Assembly (NCBI RefSeq): GCF_013033965.1
Contig: NZ_WQFE01000001.1
Location: 1 to 64,000 of the forward strand
DNA from: Ruegeria atlantica
GTDB lineage: Bacteria > Pseudomonadota > Alphaproteobacteria > Rhodobacterales > Rhodobacteraceae
DNA length: 64,000 bases
Direction of reading: 5' to 3'
The notes under the pieces are model-generated. The model searched no databases. It saw nothing but the letters and a program-made list of their open reading frames with translations, and had not been told where the DNA came from. The position numbers and the translations under genes were made by a program. The stretch's first letter is position 1. Each line of letters opens with the position of its first letter. Positions 54,923 to 63,272 of this stretch are shown in pieces.

Positions 54923-56260
54923 GTGATCGTCACAGCACTGAAATACGTCTCAGGCACGCTTGTTCTGGGTGTCATCGCAATTGTGGGCTATCTGCTGGTT
55001 GCCCCACCCGACTTGTTGAAGGTGGGAACGAACTATTCGGCAAAGATTGTCTGTTCCAATGTCTTCATTGCCGGGCGCGATCCGGATGAAGTTCTGACCG
55101 TCGATGTTCAGGCCCCGGGGCACCCGCTGCTCAAGCAAGTATCGATCGATGTGGACGAGGACGCCCAAACCGTGACGGCGCGGATGTTCCGGTTCTTTGC
55201 CCCTGCAACATCGCAATATCGCGAAGGGCTTGGCTGCTCCAACGTGCATGACGCGACACTCAGCGATGTAACACTGACCGCGATTGAGCCGTTGCCCAAC
55301 GGGATCTGGCCCATCGGCAACGAAGTCCAGCTGTCGCAGAACCCGGAAATCGCGCGCATCCTGGCGGATGAGACCCTGCTGGGGCAAGGATACCGTGCTG
55401 TGGTCGTCGTGCGGGGCGGGCGTATCGTTGGTGAAACCTACGCGGACGGATTTGACGAAAGCACGCCTTTACTTGGGTGGTCGATGACCAAAACAGTCAC
55501 CGCAAGCCTGATCGGAACTTTGATCGAAGAAGGTCAAATGTCGCTGGAGGATACACTGAGTGACAGCTATCCGGACTGGGCACAAGACGGGCGCAAGGAC
55601 ATTACCCTCAAGGATATGCTGGCTATGTCCAGCGGCCTGCAATGGAATGAGGAATATGGCGACGTCTCTGACGTGACCAAAATGCTGTACCTCAATGATG
55701 ATATGGCAGGTTTTGTCTCGGGCCGTCCGGCAGAAAGTGAGATTGGGGTGGATTTCAACTACTCTTCAGGGACAACGACCGCCCTGTCGCGCGCTTGGCA
55801 GGACAAGCTGACCGATGGCAGCCTGACTTATCCACAAAAAGCTCTGTTTGCACCGCTGGGGATGACATCCGTCGTGCTCGAAACCGATGCGACAGATACG
55901 TTTGTCGGCTCCAGCTATATGTATGCCACGGCACGTGATTGGGCGCGTTTTGGACAACTGCTGTTACAGAAAGGCGAATGGAACGAACAACAAATCCTGC
56001 CCAAGGGCTTTACGGATTGGATGTTTGAACCGGTTGCCGCATCGGACGGGATGTACGCCAAAGGCCATCTGTGGCTGGATTCGCCGGGTGAGCTGCCACC
56101 CTATGAAGATGCCGTGTGGCTTCAGGGACATGACGGGCAGTTTATCGGCGTTTTCCCATCTGAGGACATGGTCGTGGTACGGCTGGGCTTGACGCCATCG
56201 CGGCATGGATATTCCTCGTTGCCGCTGGCAAAAGAGCTCATCGCCGCCTTTCAAAACTGA
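54923..56260 (+). CDS. Membrane-anchored serine hydrolase of the beta-lactamase/class C PBP family
   Basis: 445 residues. N-terminal membrane helix (about residues 8-27), a 130-residue spacer with a probable disulfide, then the serine hydrolase domain with the S187-M-T-K190 motif, tyrosine motif YSSGTT and C-terminal QGHDGQFIGVF in the KTG/HxG position. Often described as beta-lactamase-related esterases or peptidases; resistance to beta-lactams cannot be inferred. GTG start at 54923 with a poor ribosome site. Confidence 0.85.
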   Translation: MIVTALKYVSGTLVLGVIAIVGYLLVAPPDLLKVGTNYSAKIVCSNVFIAGRDPDEVLTVDVQAPGHPLLKQVSIDVDEDAQTVTARMFRFFAPATSQYREGLGCSNVHDATLSDVTLTAIEPLPNGIWPIGNEVQLSQNPEIARILADETLLGQGYRAVVVVRGGRIVGETYADGFDESTPLLGWSMTKTVTASLIGTLIEEGQMSLEDTLSDSYPDWAQDGRKDITLKDMLAMSSGLQWNEEYGDVSDVTKMLYLNDDMAGFVSGRPAESEIGVDFNYSSGTTTALSRAWQDKLTDGSLTYPQKALFAPLGMTSVVLETDATDTFVGSSYMYATARDWARFGQLLLQKGEWNEQQILPKGFTDWMFEPVAASDGMYAKGHLWLDSPGELPPYEDAVWLQGHDGQFIGVFPSEDMVVVRLGLTPSRHGYSSLPLAKELIAAFQN

Positions 56261-56357
56261 CGTGAAGGACCCCTGTGTGCGGCTCATTTGTTGTAGTGCG
56301 ATGCATGACTTCAAATCGAGCCGATTGGCCAGGGTGCTTCTCGCAACGTCCCAAAGA

Positions 56358-57026
56358 TTAGTCGGATGAGCCCAAAATACCTGCAAGCCCCGCCCGACAG
56401 AACTGCAACAGGTTTTGGATCGCGTCTTCCGGATCTTGATCACCGTCAGGTCCGGAAAGTGCCGCGATCCGCCATTCTGACGTACACAGAGCCAGCATCG
56501 AAGACACCGAGAAGACCAGCGCCCCGGCAACCTTTGCTGGGTCGGCCTTAGGGTATCTTGTGCACAGCTTTTGAACCACCAGCGAGGCGACGGGATCAAA
56601 ATGGATTTTGGCCAGCGCATGCCAACGCGCATCCGCGGAAACGATCGCTACAATGCGCGCATAGGCCAGCCATTGTGGGTCATTGCTGAATGCGCGGCTC
56701 AGTAACGGCCTCATGAAGGCCGACATCAGGTCCCCGGCATCCCAGCTGCTCTGTTCCTCCAATCGGCTGATGGCTTCGCGGCGTTCTTGCGACAACTCGC
56801 TGGCGCGGCGCGCAACGATACGTTCGAATAGCTCGTCCTTTGGACCACCGTGAAAGTTCACACTGGCCTTCTGAACCTGCGCCCGCGCGGCAATATCGCG
56901 AATCGACGCGCCTTCGAATCCCTGCTCGGCAAAGACCAGTTCCGCAGCGTCAAGAATACGTTCTCGTGCCGCAATGGATCGCTGCGAGGGCGCCCTTTTT
57001 CTTTCTTTTACAGCGTGTTGTGCCAT
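56358..57026 (-). CDS. TetR-family repressor of the adjacent monooxygenase operon
   Basis: 222 residues. HTH at about 18-65 (AARERILDAAELVFAEQGFEGASIRDIAARAQVQKASVNFHGGPKDELFERIVARR). C-terminal domain of the TetR_C_33/CecR-like type with a wide ligand pocket expected. Divergent from the monooxygenase gene, with a perfect dyad between them, so it probably represses that operon and is released by its substrate or an intermediate. Confidence 0.87.
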   Translation of the reverse strand: MAQHAVKERKRAPSQRSIAARERILDAAELVFAEQGFEGASIRDIAARAQVQKASVNFHGGPKDELFERIVARRASELSQERREAISRLEEQSSWDAGDLMSAFMRPLLSRAFSNDPQWLAYARIVAIVSADARWHALAKIHFDPVASLVVQKLCTRYPKADPAKVAGALVFSVSSMLALCTSEWRIAALSGPDGDQDPEDAIQNLLQFCRAGLAGILGSSD

Positions 57027-57051
57027 TTCAAAAACTAATTTGCCTTATTTC

Positions 57052-57063
57052 GAACGATCGTTC
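57052..57063. promoter_or_regulatory. TetR operator between repressor and monooxygenase
   Basis: GAACGATCGTTC, a perfect 12-bp palindrome of the common TetR half-site GAACG, located 25 bp from the repressor start and 31 bp from the monooxygenase ATG. Confidence 0.78.
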
Positions 57064-57094
57064 AAGATAAATAGTGTCGCAGGAGGAGAGACGG

Positions 57095-58450
57095 ATGGAA
57101 CAGGTGCAAGTCGGAGCGGGTCAACCGGTCACGGTGAAGGCCCGCCCGGAAGAGTGTTTTGCTCTGATCGGAGCCGGGCCCATGGGTCTTGCAATGGCCA
57201 AGACACTTGTCGAGCAGGGAGTGCCATTTCAGGGGTTTGAACTGGCAGATGACGTGGGTGGTCTGTGGAACATCGATGCTCCTCGGTCTACGATGTACGA
57301 GACTGCCCACCTCATATCGTCGAAGAAAATGACCGAATTCACCGACTTTCCCATGCGCGATGATACGGCAGAATACCCTTCGCATCGTGAACTCAAGACC
57401 TACTTCCACGATTTCGCCAACGCGTTTGACCTGTACCAGCACTATCACTTTGGTGCCGAGGTCCTAAGCACCACACCCTTGGACGCAGGCGGATGGGAGG
57501 TGAAATGGCGCGACAAGGCAGGTGCCGAGCACCGCCAGACTTTTGTGGGGGTTCTGATCGCAAACGGCACTTTGTCCGAGCCGAACATGCCCGAATTTGA
57601 AGGAGAGTTTACGGGCGAACTGATCCATGCCTCGGACTACCGCTATCCGACGCAATTCACAGGCAAGCGGGTTCTGGTCATCGGGGCAGGAAACTCGGGC
57701 TGCGACATCGCTGTTGACGCCATTCACCACGGGCAGTCCTGCGATATCTCGATGCGTCGGGGGTATTACTTTGTTCCCAAATACGTGTTCGGCGTTCCCG
57801 CCGATACGATGGGTGGGAAAATCAAACTGCCTATGTGGCTGAAGCGCAAGGTCGACGGCACAATCCTGAAATGGTTCGTGGGTGATCCGCAGAAGTATGG
57901 CTTTCCCAAGCCAGATTATGCCCTTTATGAGTCCCACCCCGTCGTAAATTCGCTGATCCTGTTCCACGCTGGACATGGCGATCTGACAGTGCGCCCGGAT
58001 ATTGAACGCTTCGACGGCAAGACCCTGTATTTCCGAGACGGCAGCAGCGCCGACTACGACATGGTTCTGGCCGCAACCGGGTACAAATTGCACTACCCAT
58101 TCATCGACAAGGCGCATCTGAACTGGCAGGGGGACGCCCCGCATCTGTATCTGAACTGTATGCACCCGACCCGCGATGACCTGTTCGTTCTGGGCATGAT
58201 CGAGGCATCTGGCCTGGGCTGGCAAGGGCGGCATGAGCAGGCCGAGATGGTAGCGCGCTATATTGCCGGGCTGAGGTCCGGTAACTCTGCCGCAAAGGCG
58301 ATCCACGCGACCAAATCCAAGAAATTCGAGCGTGCGACCGGCGGCATGAACTATATCGACCTGCCTCGGATGGCATACTACGTGGACAAGGCGACCTATC
58401 GCGGTGAGGTGACCAGGCAGATCGCGGCATTGAAGGCGGCCCAGCCATGA
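57095..58450 (+). CDS. Flavin-containing monooxygenase
   Basis: 451 residues. FAD motif GAGPMG at 26-31, the monooxygenase fingerprint F-x-G-x3-H-x3-Y at 172-182 (FTGELIHASDY), and the NADPH motif GAGNSG at 197-202. This combination marks the FMO/Baeyer-Villiger class B flavin monooxygenases. Inserts one oxygen into an organic substrate with NADPH. Perfect Shine-Dalgarno AGGAGG at 57081-57086 decides the ATG at 57095; a GTG at 57074 lies upstream of it. Substrate unknown. Confidence 0.87.
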   Translation: MEQVQVGAGQPVTVKARPEECFALIGAGPMGLAMAKTLVEQGVPFQGFELADDVGGLWNIDAPRSTMYETAHLISSKKMTEFTDFPMRDDTAEYPSHRELKTYFHDFANAFDLYQHYHFGAEVLSTTPLDAGGWEVKWRDKAGAEHRQTFVGVLIANGTLSEPNMPEFEGEFTGELIHASDYRYPTQFTGKRVLVIGAGNSGCDIAVDAIHHGQSCDISMRRGYYFVPKYVFGVPADTMGGKIKLPMWLKRKVDGTILKWFVGDPQKYGFPKPDYALYESHPVVNSLILFHAGHGDLTVRPDIERFDGKTLYFRDGSSADYDMVLAATGYKLHYPFIDKAHLNWQGDAPHLYLNCMHPTRDDLFVLGMIEASGLGWQGRHEQAEMVARYIAGLRSGNSAAKAIHATKSKKFERATGGMNYIDLPRMAYYVDKATYRGEVTRQIAALKAAQP

Positions 58451-59361
58451 CCGGGATCGACGACGTTGCGTTGAACTTCGACGCCGGGAACTTGAGGCTG
58501 TTGAATGCGATCCTCGCGGTCGTCATGTTCTCGATTGCTCTGGATCTTCGGATGGAAGATTTCCGCCGCATCCTGCGCGGTCCAAAACCGCTGCTTGTTG
58601 GGTTGGCTTCTCAGTTTTTGGTTCTACCGGCACTTACTTTCCTGATGCTGTTGGTGGTCAATCCACTCCCCTCGGTCGCGATGGGACTGATCCTTGTTGC
58701 GGCCTGCCCGGGTGGGAACATCTCAAACTTCATGACGCACCGTGCTGGCGGGAACGTCGCGCTTTCGGTATCTATGACCGCCTTTGCGACCGTGGGCGCG
58801 ATCCTGATAACACCGGCGAATGTAGCACTGTGGGGGAACCTTTACGCCCCGACTCGGGAAATCTTGCAGAGAACTGAGATCGACCCGGTCGCAGTGGCCA
58901 TTACAGTCGGCTTCATGCTGGTCCTGCCCCTTATCCTTGGCATGTTGGTCAACGCGCGTTTCACAGCCGTCGCCGACAAAATCCGGCGTCCGATGCAGTG
59001 GCTCTCGATGGCGATCTTCATCGCGTTCATCATCGTGGCGCTTGCCGCGAATTGGGCGAATTTCCAGCGTTTTGCCACAGCAATCATCGGAATCGTCATC
59101 CTCCATAACGCACTGGCGTTCATGGGAGGGTATTTGACCGCGACCGCCGCCAATCTGTCGGAACGCGACCGCCGGTCTGTCACAATCGAAACAGGAATAC
59201 AGAATTCGGGCCTTGGCCTTATCCTGATTTTCGCCTTTTTCGGCGGGCTCGGCGGCATGGCCGTGGCCGCAGCACTTTGGGGTATTTGGCACGCAATCTC
59301 GGGGCTGGCTCTGGCCGCGTTCTTTGCAAGACGAGAGGTGCCCGAATGCGCCACATCCTGA
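58447..59361 (+). CDS. Bile acid:sodium symporter (BASS) family transporter
   Basis: 304 residues, about nine or ten membrane helices. The family motifs are LVAACPGGNISNFMTHRAGGNVALSVSMTAFAT and ETGIQNSGLGLILIFAF (ligand- and Na+-site crossings). Members move bile acids, steroid sulfates, pyruvate, pantothenate or other organic acids with Na+. ATGA overlap with the monooxygenase, suggesting it imports the monooxygenase substrate; that is inference. Confidence 0.86.
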   Translation: MTGIDDVALNFDAGNLRLLNAILAVVMFSIALDLRMEDFRRILRGPKPLLVGLASQFLVLPALTFLMLLVVNPLPSVAMGLILVAACPGGNISNFMTHRAGGNVALSVSMTAFATVGAILITPANVALWGNLYAPTREILQRTEIDPVAVAITVGFMLVLPLILGMLVNARFTAVADKIRRPMQWLSMAIFIAFIIVALAANWANFQRFATAIIGIVILHNALAFMGGYLTATAANLSERDRRSVTIETGIQNSGLGLILIFAFFGGLGGMAVAAALWGIWHAISGLALAAFFARREVPECATS

Positions 59362-60284
59362 TCACCGGAGCCGCCGGCGCAGTGGGCACTGCCTTGCTAA
59401 AGCGATTGGGCAACCGCGCCGATGTCACGATCACGGCGACCGATATTCGTCCGCCCGCCGACCTGCCAGTCAATGCGCGGTTCGTTCGGATGGATGTCAC
59501 CGGCAACGCGCCTCTCAACGTTGTTCTGGCTGAGGGACCAGACACAATCGTGCATCTTGCATCCATCGTGACCCCCGGTCCGGGTTCGACCAGAGAGCAT
59601 GAGTATCAGGTCGACGTCGAAGGCACTCGGAATGTACTGAATGCGGCGATTGCCGCCGGAGTTAAGCGTCTGGTGGTGACATCATCGGGTGCTGCATACG
59701 GATATCATGCCGATAACCCGGTTCCCTTGCGTGAAACGGATGCGATACGAGGCAACCAGGAATTCCCGTATTCCTGGCACAAGCGTTTGGTCGAAGAGAT
59801 GCTGACTGATGCCAGAGGCACCGCGCCTGATCTGGAGCAAGTTGTTTTGCGTGTGGGCACTGTTCTGGGCCGGAAGGTTGAAAACCAGATAACGGCTCTG
59901 TTTCGCAAACCCCGCCTGCTGGGTCTGAATGGGCACGACAGCCCCTTTGTGTTTATCTGGGACGAGGATCTGGCCGATATTCTGGTGCGTGCGGCCACAG
60001 ACGGACCTGCCGGAGTATTCAACGTAGCGGGCGATGGAGCGATGACCGTGTCGCAGATCGCATCACAAATGGGCAAATCGGTGCGTTGGCTGCCCCCGTT
60101 AGTGGTCAAAGCTGTTCTATCCGTTGCCCGTCCGCTGCGCCTGTCGCGCTATGGGCCGGAACAAGTGCGGTTTCTTTTGTATCGCCCCGTTTTGAACAAT
60201 GCCGCGCTAAAAAGTGTATTTGGCTATCACCCAAAACTTTCAAGCGCAGAAGCATTCCAACACTGGTGGGAGGCCGCCCAATGA
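59346..60284 (+). CDS. NAD-dependent epimerase/dehydratase-family oxidoreductase
   Basis: 312 residues. Extended SDR: N-terminal NAD motif TGAAGAVGTALLKRLG, active-site SSGAAYGYHADNP with catalytic Tyr in PYSWHKRLVEEML (YxxxK-like, YSWHK). Resembles NAD-dependent epimerases and 3-beta-hydroxysteroid dehydrogenase-type enzymes. Overlaps the symporter gene by 16 bp. Confidence 0.86.
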   Translation: MRHILITGAAGAVGTALLKRLGNRADVTITATDIRPPADLPVNARFVRMDVTGNAPLNVVLAEGPDTIVHLASIVTPGPGSTREHEYQVDVEGTRNVLNAAIAAGVKRLVVTSSGAAYGYHADNPVPLRETDAIRGNQEFPYSWHKRLVEEMLTDARGTAPDLEQVVLRVGTVLGRKVENQITALFRKPRLLGLNGHDSPFVFIWDEDLADILVRAATDGPAGVFNVAGDGAMTVSQIASQMGKSVRWLPPLVVKAVLSVARPLRLSRYGPEQVRFLLYRPVLNNAALKSVFGYHPKLSSAEAFQHWWEAAQ

Positions 60285-61060
60285 AACCAACCGCAGTTAT
60301 TACCGGTGGTGCAGGAGGATTGGGCCGCGCCTTGTCCACCGCGTTGAGGGAAGACGGCTGGCATACGGCTTTGATCGACCTGCCCGGCCCCGAGCTTGAC
60401 GCGCTTGCTAGTCTGGACGACGTCAGCACCTATGCGTGCGATCTGACAGACGCCAACCAGTGCAAAGACATTTGTAGCCGGATCATTGCAGCAAGAGAGT
60501 CCGTTGATCTGGTCATCTACAATGCAGGTGTTTCGCAAATCTCAGCGTTTTCTGACAGCGATATGGGCTCGCACCGTAACCTGTTCGAAATCAACTATTT
60601 CGCAGCCGTTCGCTGCGCGCAGCATTTCCTGGATGCTATCAGGACAGCCAAGGGCACGCATCTTGCGATCTCTTCCGTCGCAGGCTTTGCGCCGCTCATT
60701 CACCGCACCGCCTATGCAGCCAGCAAACACGCGATGGAGGGGTTCTTCAAATCCCTCCGCGCCGAAGAAGCGGCGCACGAGGTCCGCGTCGCCATCGCTG
60801 CACCATCCTTTGTGGCGACCAATATCGGGCGACCAGAGGCTGCAGGCGCTGGGTTTGTTCGCCCCGGTTCAGCCTCGGATGGCATCGACTACATGGAGCC
60901 GGATGCGGCTGCACGGGTGATCTTGAATGGTCTCAAGCGGAACAAGGACTACATCCCGGTTGGTCGGATCGCTCGGATTGCCAATTTGCTGAACCGTGTG
61001 GCGCCAAGGTTCTACTTTCGGCAAATGATACGAACCGTTGGCAAGCAGACAACGCCCTGA
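60281..61060 (+). CDS. Short-chain dehydrogenase/reductase
   Basis: 259 residues, classical SDR: cofactor motif TGGAGGLGRAL (TGxxxGxG), NAG motif YNAGVSQ, catalytic Ser in ISSVAGFA and Tyr-x3-Lys in YAASK. Oxidises or reduces a hydroxyl/keto group. ATGA overlap with the epimerase-like gene; last gene of the operon, 4 bp from the convergent kinase stop. Confidence 0.9.
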   Translation: MKPTAVITGGAGGLGRALSTALREDGWHTALIDLPGPELDALASLDDVSTYACDLTDANQCKDICSRIIAARESVDLVIYNAGVSQISAFSDSDMGSHRNLFEINYFAAVRCAQHFLDAIRTAKGTHLAISSVAGFAPLIHRTAYAASKHAMEGFFKSLRAEEAAHEVRVAIAAPSFVATNIGRPEAAGAGFVRPGSASDGIDYMEPDAAARVILNGLKRNKDYIPVGRIARIANLLNRVAPRFYFRQMIRTVGKQTTP

Positions 61061-61064
61061 CCCA

Positions 61065-63269
61065 TTATCTGACCGAGGCTCCAAGCACCATCTTTAGCCT
61101 CTGCGCATCAATCGGCTTATGCAGCAGTGGATAACCCGCCGTTTTGCAATGGGCTACCAATTCGGCCGAACGGTCAGCGGAAATGATGCAACCCGGCAGT
61201 TGTCCGAATTCGTGCGCCAATTCGGCAATGGCATCGGTCCCGGTTTTGCCGCTCTTCAATTGGTAGTCGGCGATAATGACATCGGGTAAAATCCCGATCT
61301 CGTGCAGCAGGCTTGCAGCTTCGGCTTTACTGGCCGCTTCCAGCACCTGAACGCCCCAATTTTCCATCGCCATACTCAGCGCGCCACGCAGGGCGTCATC
61401 GTCTTCTATTAGCAACGCGACAGTTCTATGCAACACGTCCGAAGGAGGCTGTATGGCGGCCTTCCCGTTATTCTGTTCATCACGTGCCTCATCCGCTGAT
61501 GGAACATCGATCGAGAAAACGGTTCCTCGCCCCGGTTCGGATTGCAGGCGTATCGGGTGTTTCAGCAACCCACAGGCGCGTTCCACAATGGCAAGACCCA
61601 AGCCCATGCCGTCCGCCGCACTAGCATCTGAATGAACCCGTTTAAACTCTTGAAAAACAATGTCTCTTTGATCGGGCGCAATACCGATGCCTGTATCCCA
61701 AACCTGAATCGAAAAGGTTTTGCGCCTCCGCCTGACACCGACCAGGATCCGACCCGCTTCTGTGTACCGGATCGCATTTGACAACAGGTTCTGCAGAATG
61801 CGCCGCAGGTAGCTGGCGTCGCTTCTGACCACCGCGCCAGTGCCAACAAAATGCAATCCGAGACCCTTGGCCTGTGCCATCGGCCCAAAAGCGTCTTCCA
61901 TCTGGGAAAAGAGATCTCCGACCGGGACCGAAGATAAATGAACGGATGCCCGCCCAGAATCCAGTTTTGAAATGTCCAGCAGCGCCTCAAGAATGTGTTC
62001 TACACTGTTAAGCGCGCTTTCTGCCTTGGCCGCAACGTCCCGCGCGTCGGCCTCAGCCAATCCTCCGCCCAGCGTCGAGACGTAGAGTTTTGCAGCGGAC
62101 AGAGGCTGTAACAGATCGTGGCTGGCGGCTGCGACAAAGCGTGATTTTGATGCGTTCGCGCGCTCTGCCTCGTTCAGGGCGTCCGCCAGCTCCATCGTCC
62201 GCGATGCAACGCGCTGCTCCAGCAATTCCTTGGCTTCGACCAGTGCTTGCGCGGATTTTCGTTCAGCAGTCACATCGGTGAAAGATATCACAAAACCCCG
62301 GTCTGGCATTTCCTGCGCAAAGACCGACAGTATCTTGGCACGGCCGCTATGCATCTGGAATTGCAGCGGCGGACGCTCGGTCGAACGATTAACCCAGGCC
62401 AGCAGATTGGCATCGCTCACGCCACCCTCAAAGCTGATGGTCGCGCTTAATCGGTGGAACAACGTCTGGAACTGCGCGCCCATCTGAAATTGCGCGTTGG
62501 GAATGGCCAACAGCTCGCTGGCGCGGTTGTTCCAGCCGACAAGTCGCAGCTTGCTGTCAAAGATACAGACCCCCTGATCTATATGCTCCAGTGTCGCGCG
62601 GATCAGCCGTGCTTTATCATCGAGGATGCGGTCCCTTTCCTGCCGCTCGATCCGCATGATGTCCGTCACATCCGTCTGCAGAATAACGGTGCCGCCATCC
62701 GGCGTTCGGTGCTCGGACACCTGCATCCAGCGGCTGCCGCTAAGGCGGATGTTAAAGACCACGTGATCCTCAGAATGGCGCGCGATGCGCCGTTTCACCC
62801 AATCCTCTGGTGAAACAACCTCTGGCAGAGACAGGAACTTTGACTGGCTGACCAAGCCAACATAGTCAGTAAAGCGCAATCCGGGGGTCAGCTTGGCCTG
62901 AATATCGGGCATATGCAGGCCAAAGCGGCTATTGCACAGCACCATTTCCTCATCCCGGTTGAACAGTGCAAACCCCTCTTGCACCGCCTCGATCGCATTG
63001 GCGAGGTCTGCGCGGGCGGCTTCGGTTTCCTGATTGGCTTGCGCCAGACGGGCGTTCGAGTCATTGAGCAATTCTAACGCACGCTCAAGATCATCCGTCC
63101 GCGCCCGCACTTCCTGTTCAAGCATGGCGGCCCGCTGAAACTGAGCATAGGCCGCTCCCGAGGCGTTGGTTGATTCCTCAACCCGCCGCATCAGCGCCGC
63201 AACGATTTTCAGCAGCTTTTCATTCTGCCGATCAATCGGATCATTTGGGTCGGTCAGAGATTCAATCAT
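61065..63269 (-). CDS. PAS-containing hybrid histidine kinase, NahK-like
   Basis: 734 residues, soluble. N-terminal coiled coil (about 30-95), PAS domain(s) at about 95-205 and 225-340, a second coiled coil, then HisKA with phospho-acceptor H384 (AASHDLLQPL), N-box N498 region (LLSNAIRYTEAG), G-boxes (WDTGIGI; GMGLGLAIVE), and a C-terminal receiver with D668 (DVIIADYQLKSG). The next gene encodes a FIST protein, so this fits the NosP-associated kinase (NahK) that transduces nitric-oxide signals to biofilm and c-di-GMP control. No transmembrane segment. Confidence 0.9.
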   Translation of the reverse strand: MIESLTDPNDPIDRQNEKLLKIVAALMRRVEESTNASGAAYAQFQRAAMLEQEVRARTDDLERALELLNDSNARLAQANQETEAARADLANAIEAVQEGFALFNRDEEMVLCNSRFGLHMPDIQAKLTPGLRFTDYVGLVSQSKFLSLPEVVSPEDWVKRRIARHSEDHVVFNIRLSGSRWMQVSEHRTPDGGTVILQTDVTDIMRIERQERDRILDDKARLIRATLEHIDQGVCIFDSKLRLVGWNNRASELLAIPNAQFQMGAQFQTLFHRLSATISFEGGVSDANLLAWVNRSTERPPLQFQMHSGRAKILSVFAQEMPDRGFVISFTDVTAERKSAQALVEAKELLEQRVASRTMELADALNEAERANASKSRFVAAASHDLLQPLSAAKLYVSTLGGGLAEADARDVAAKAESALNSVEHILEALLDISKLDSGRASVHLSSVPVGDLFSQMEDAFGPMAQAKGLGLHFVGTGAVVRSDASYLRRILQNLLSNAIRYTEAGRILVGVRRRRKTFSIQVWDTGIGIAPDQRDIVFQEFKRVHSDASAADGMGLGLAIVERACGLLKHPIRLQSEPGRGTVFSIDVPSADEARDEQNNGKAAIQPPSDVLHRTVALLIEDDDALRGALSMAMENWGVQVLEAASKAEAASLLHEIGILPDVIIADYQLKSGKTGTDAIAELAHEFGQLPGCIISADRSAELVAHCKTAGYPLLHKPIDAQRLKMVLGASVR

Positions 63270-63272
63270 CGC

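Noticed and set aside
54923..56260. Beta-lactamase conferring antibiotic resistance
   Set aside because: The serine-hydrolase family includes many non-lactamase esterases and peptidases; nothing here points to drug hydrolysis.
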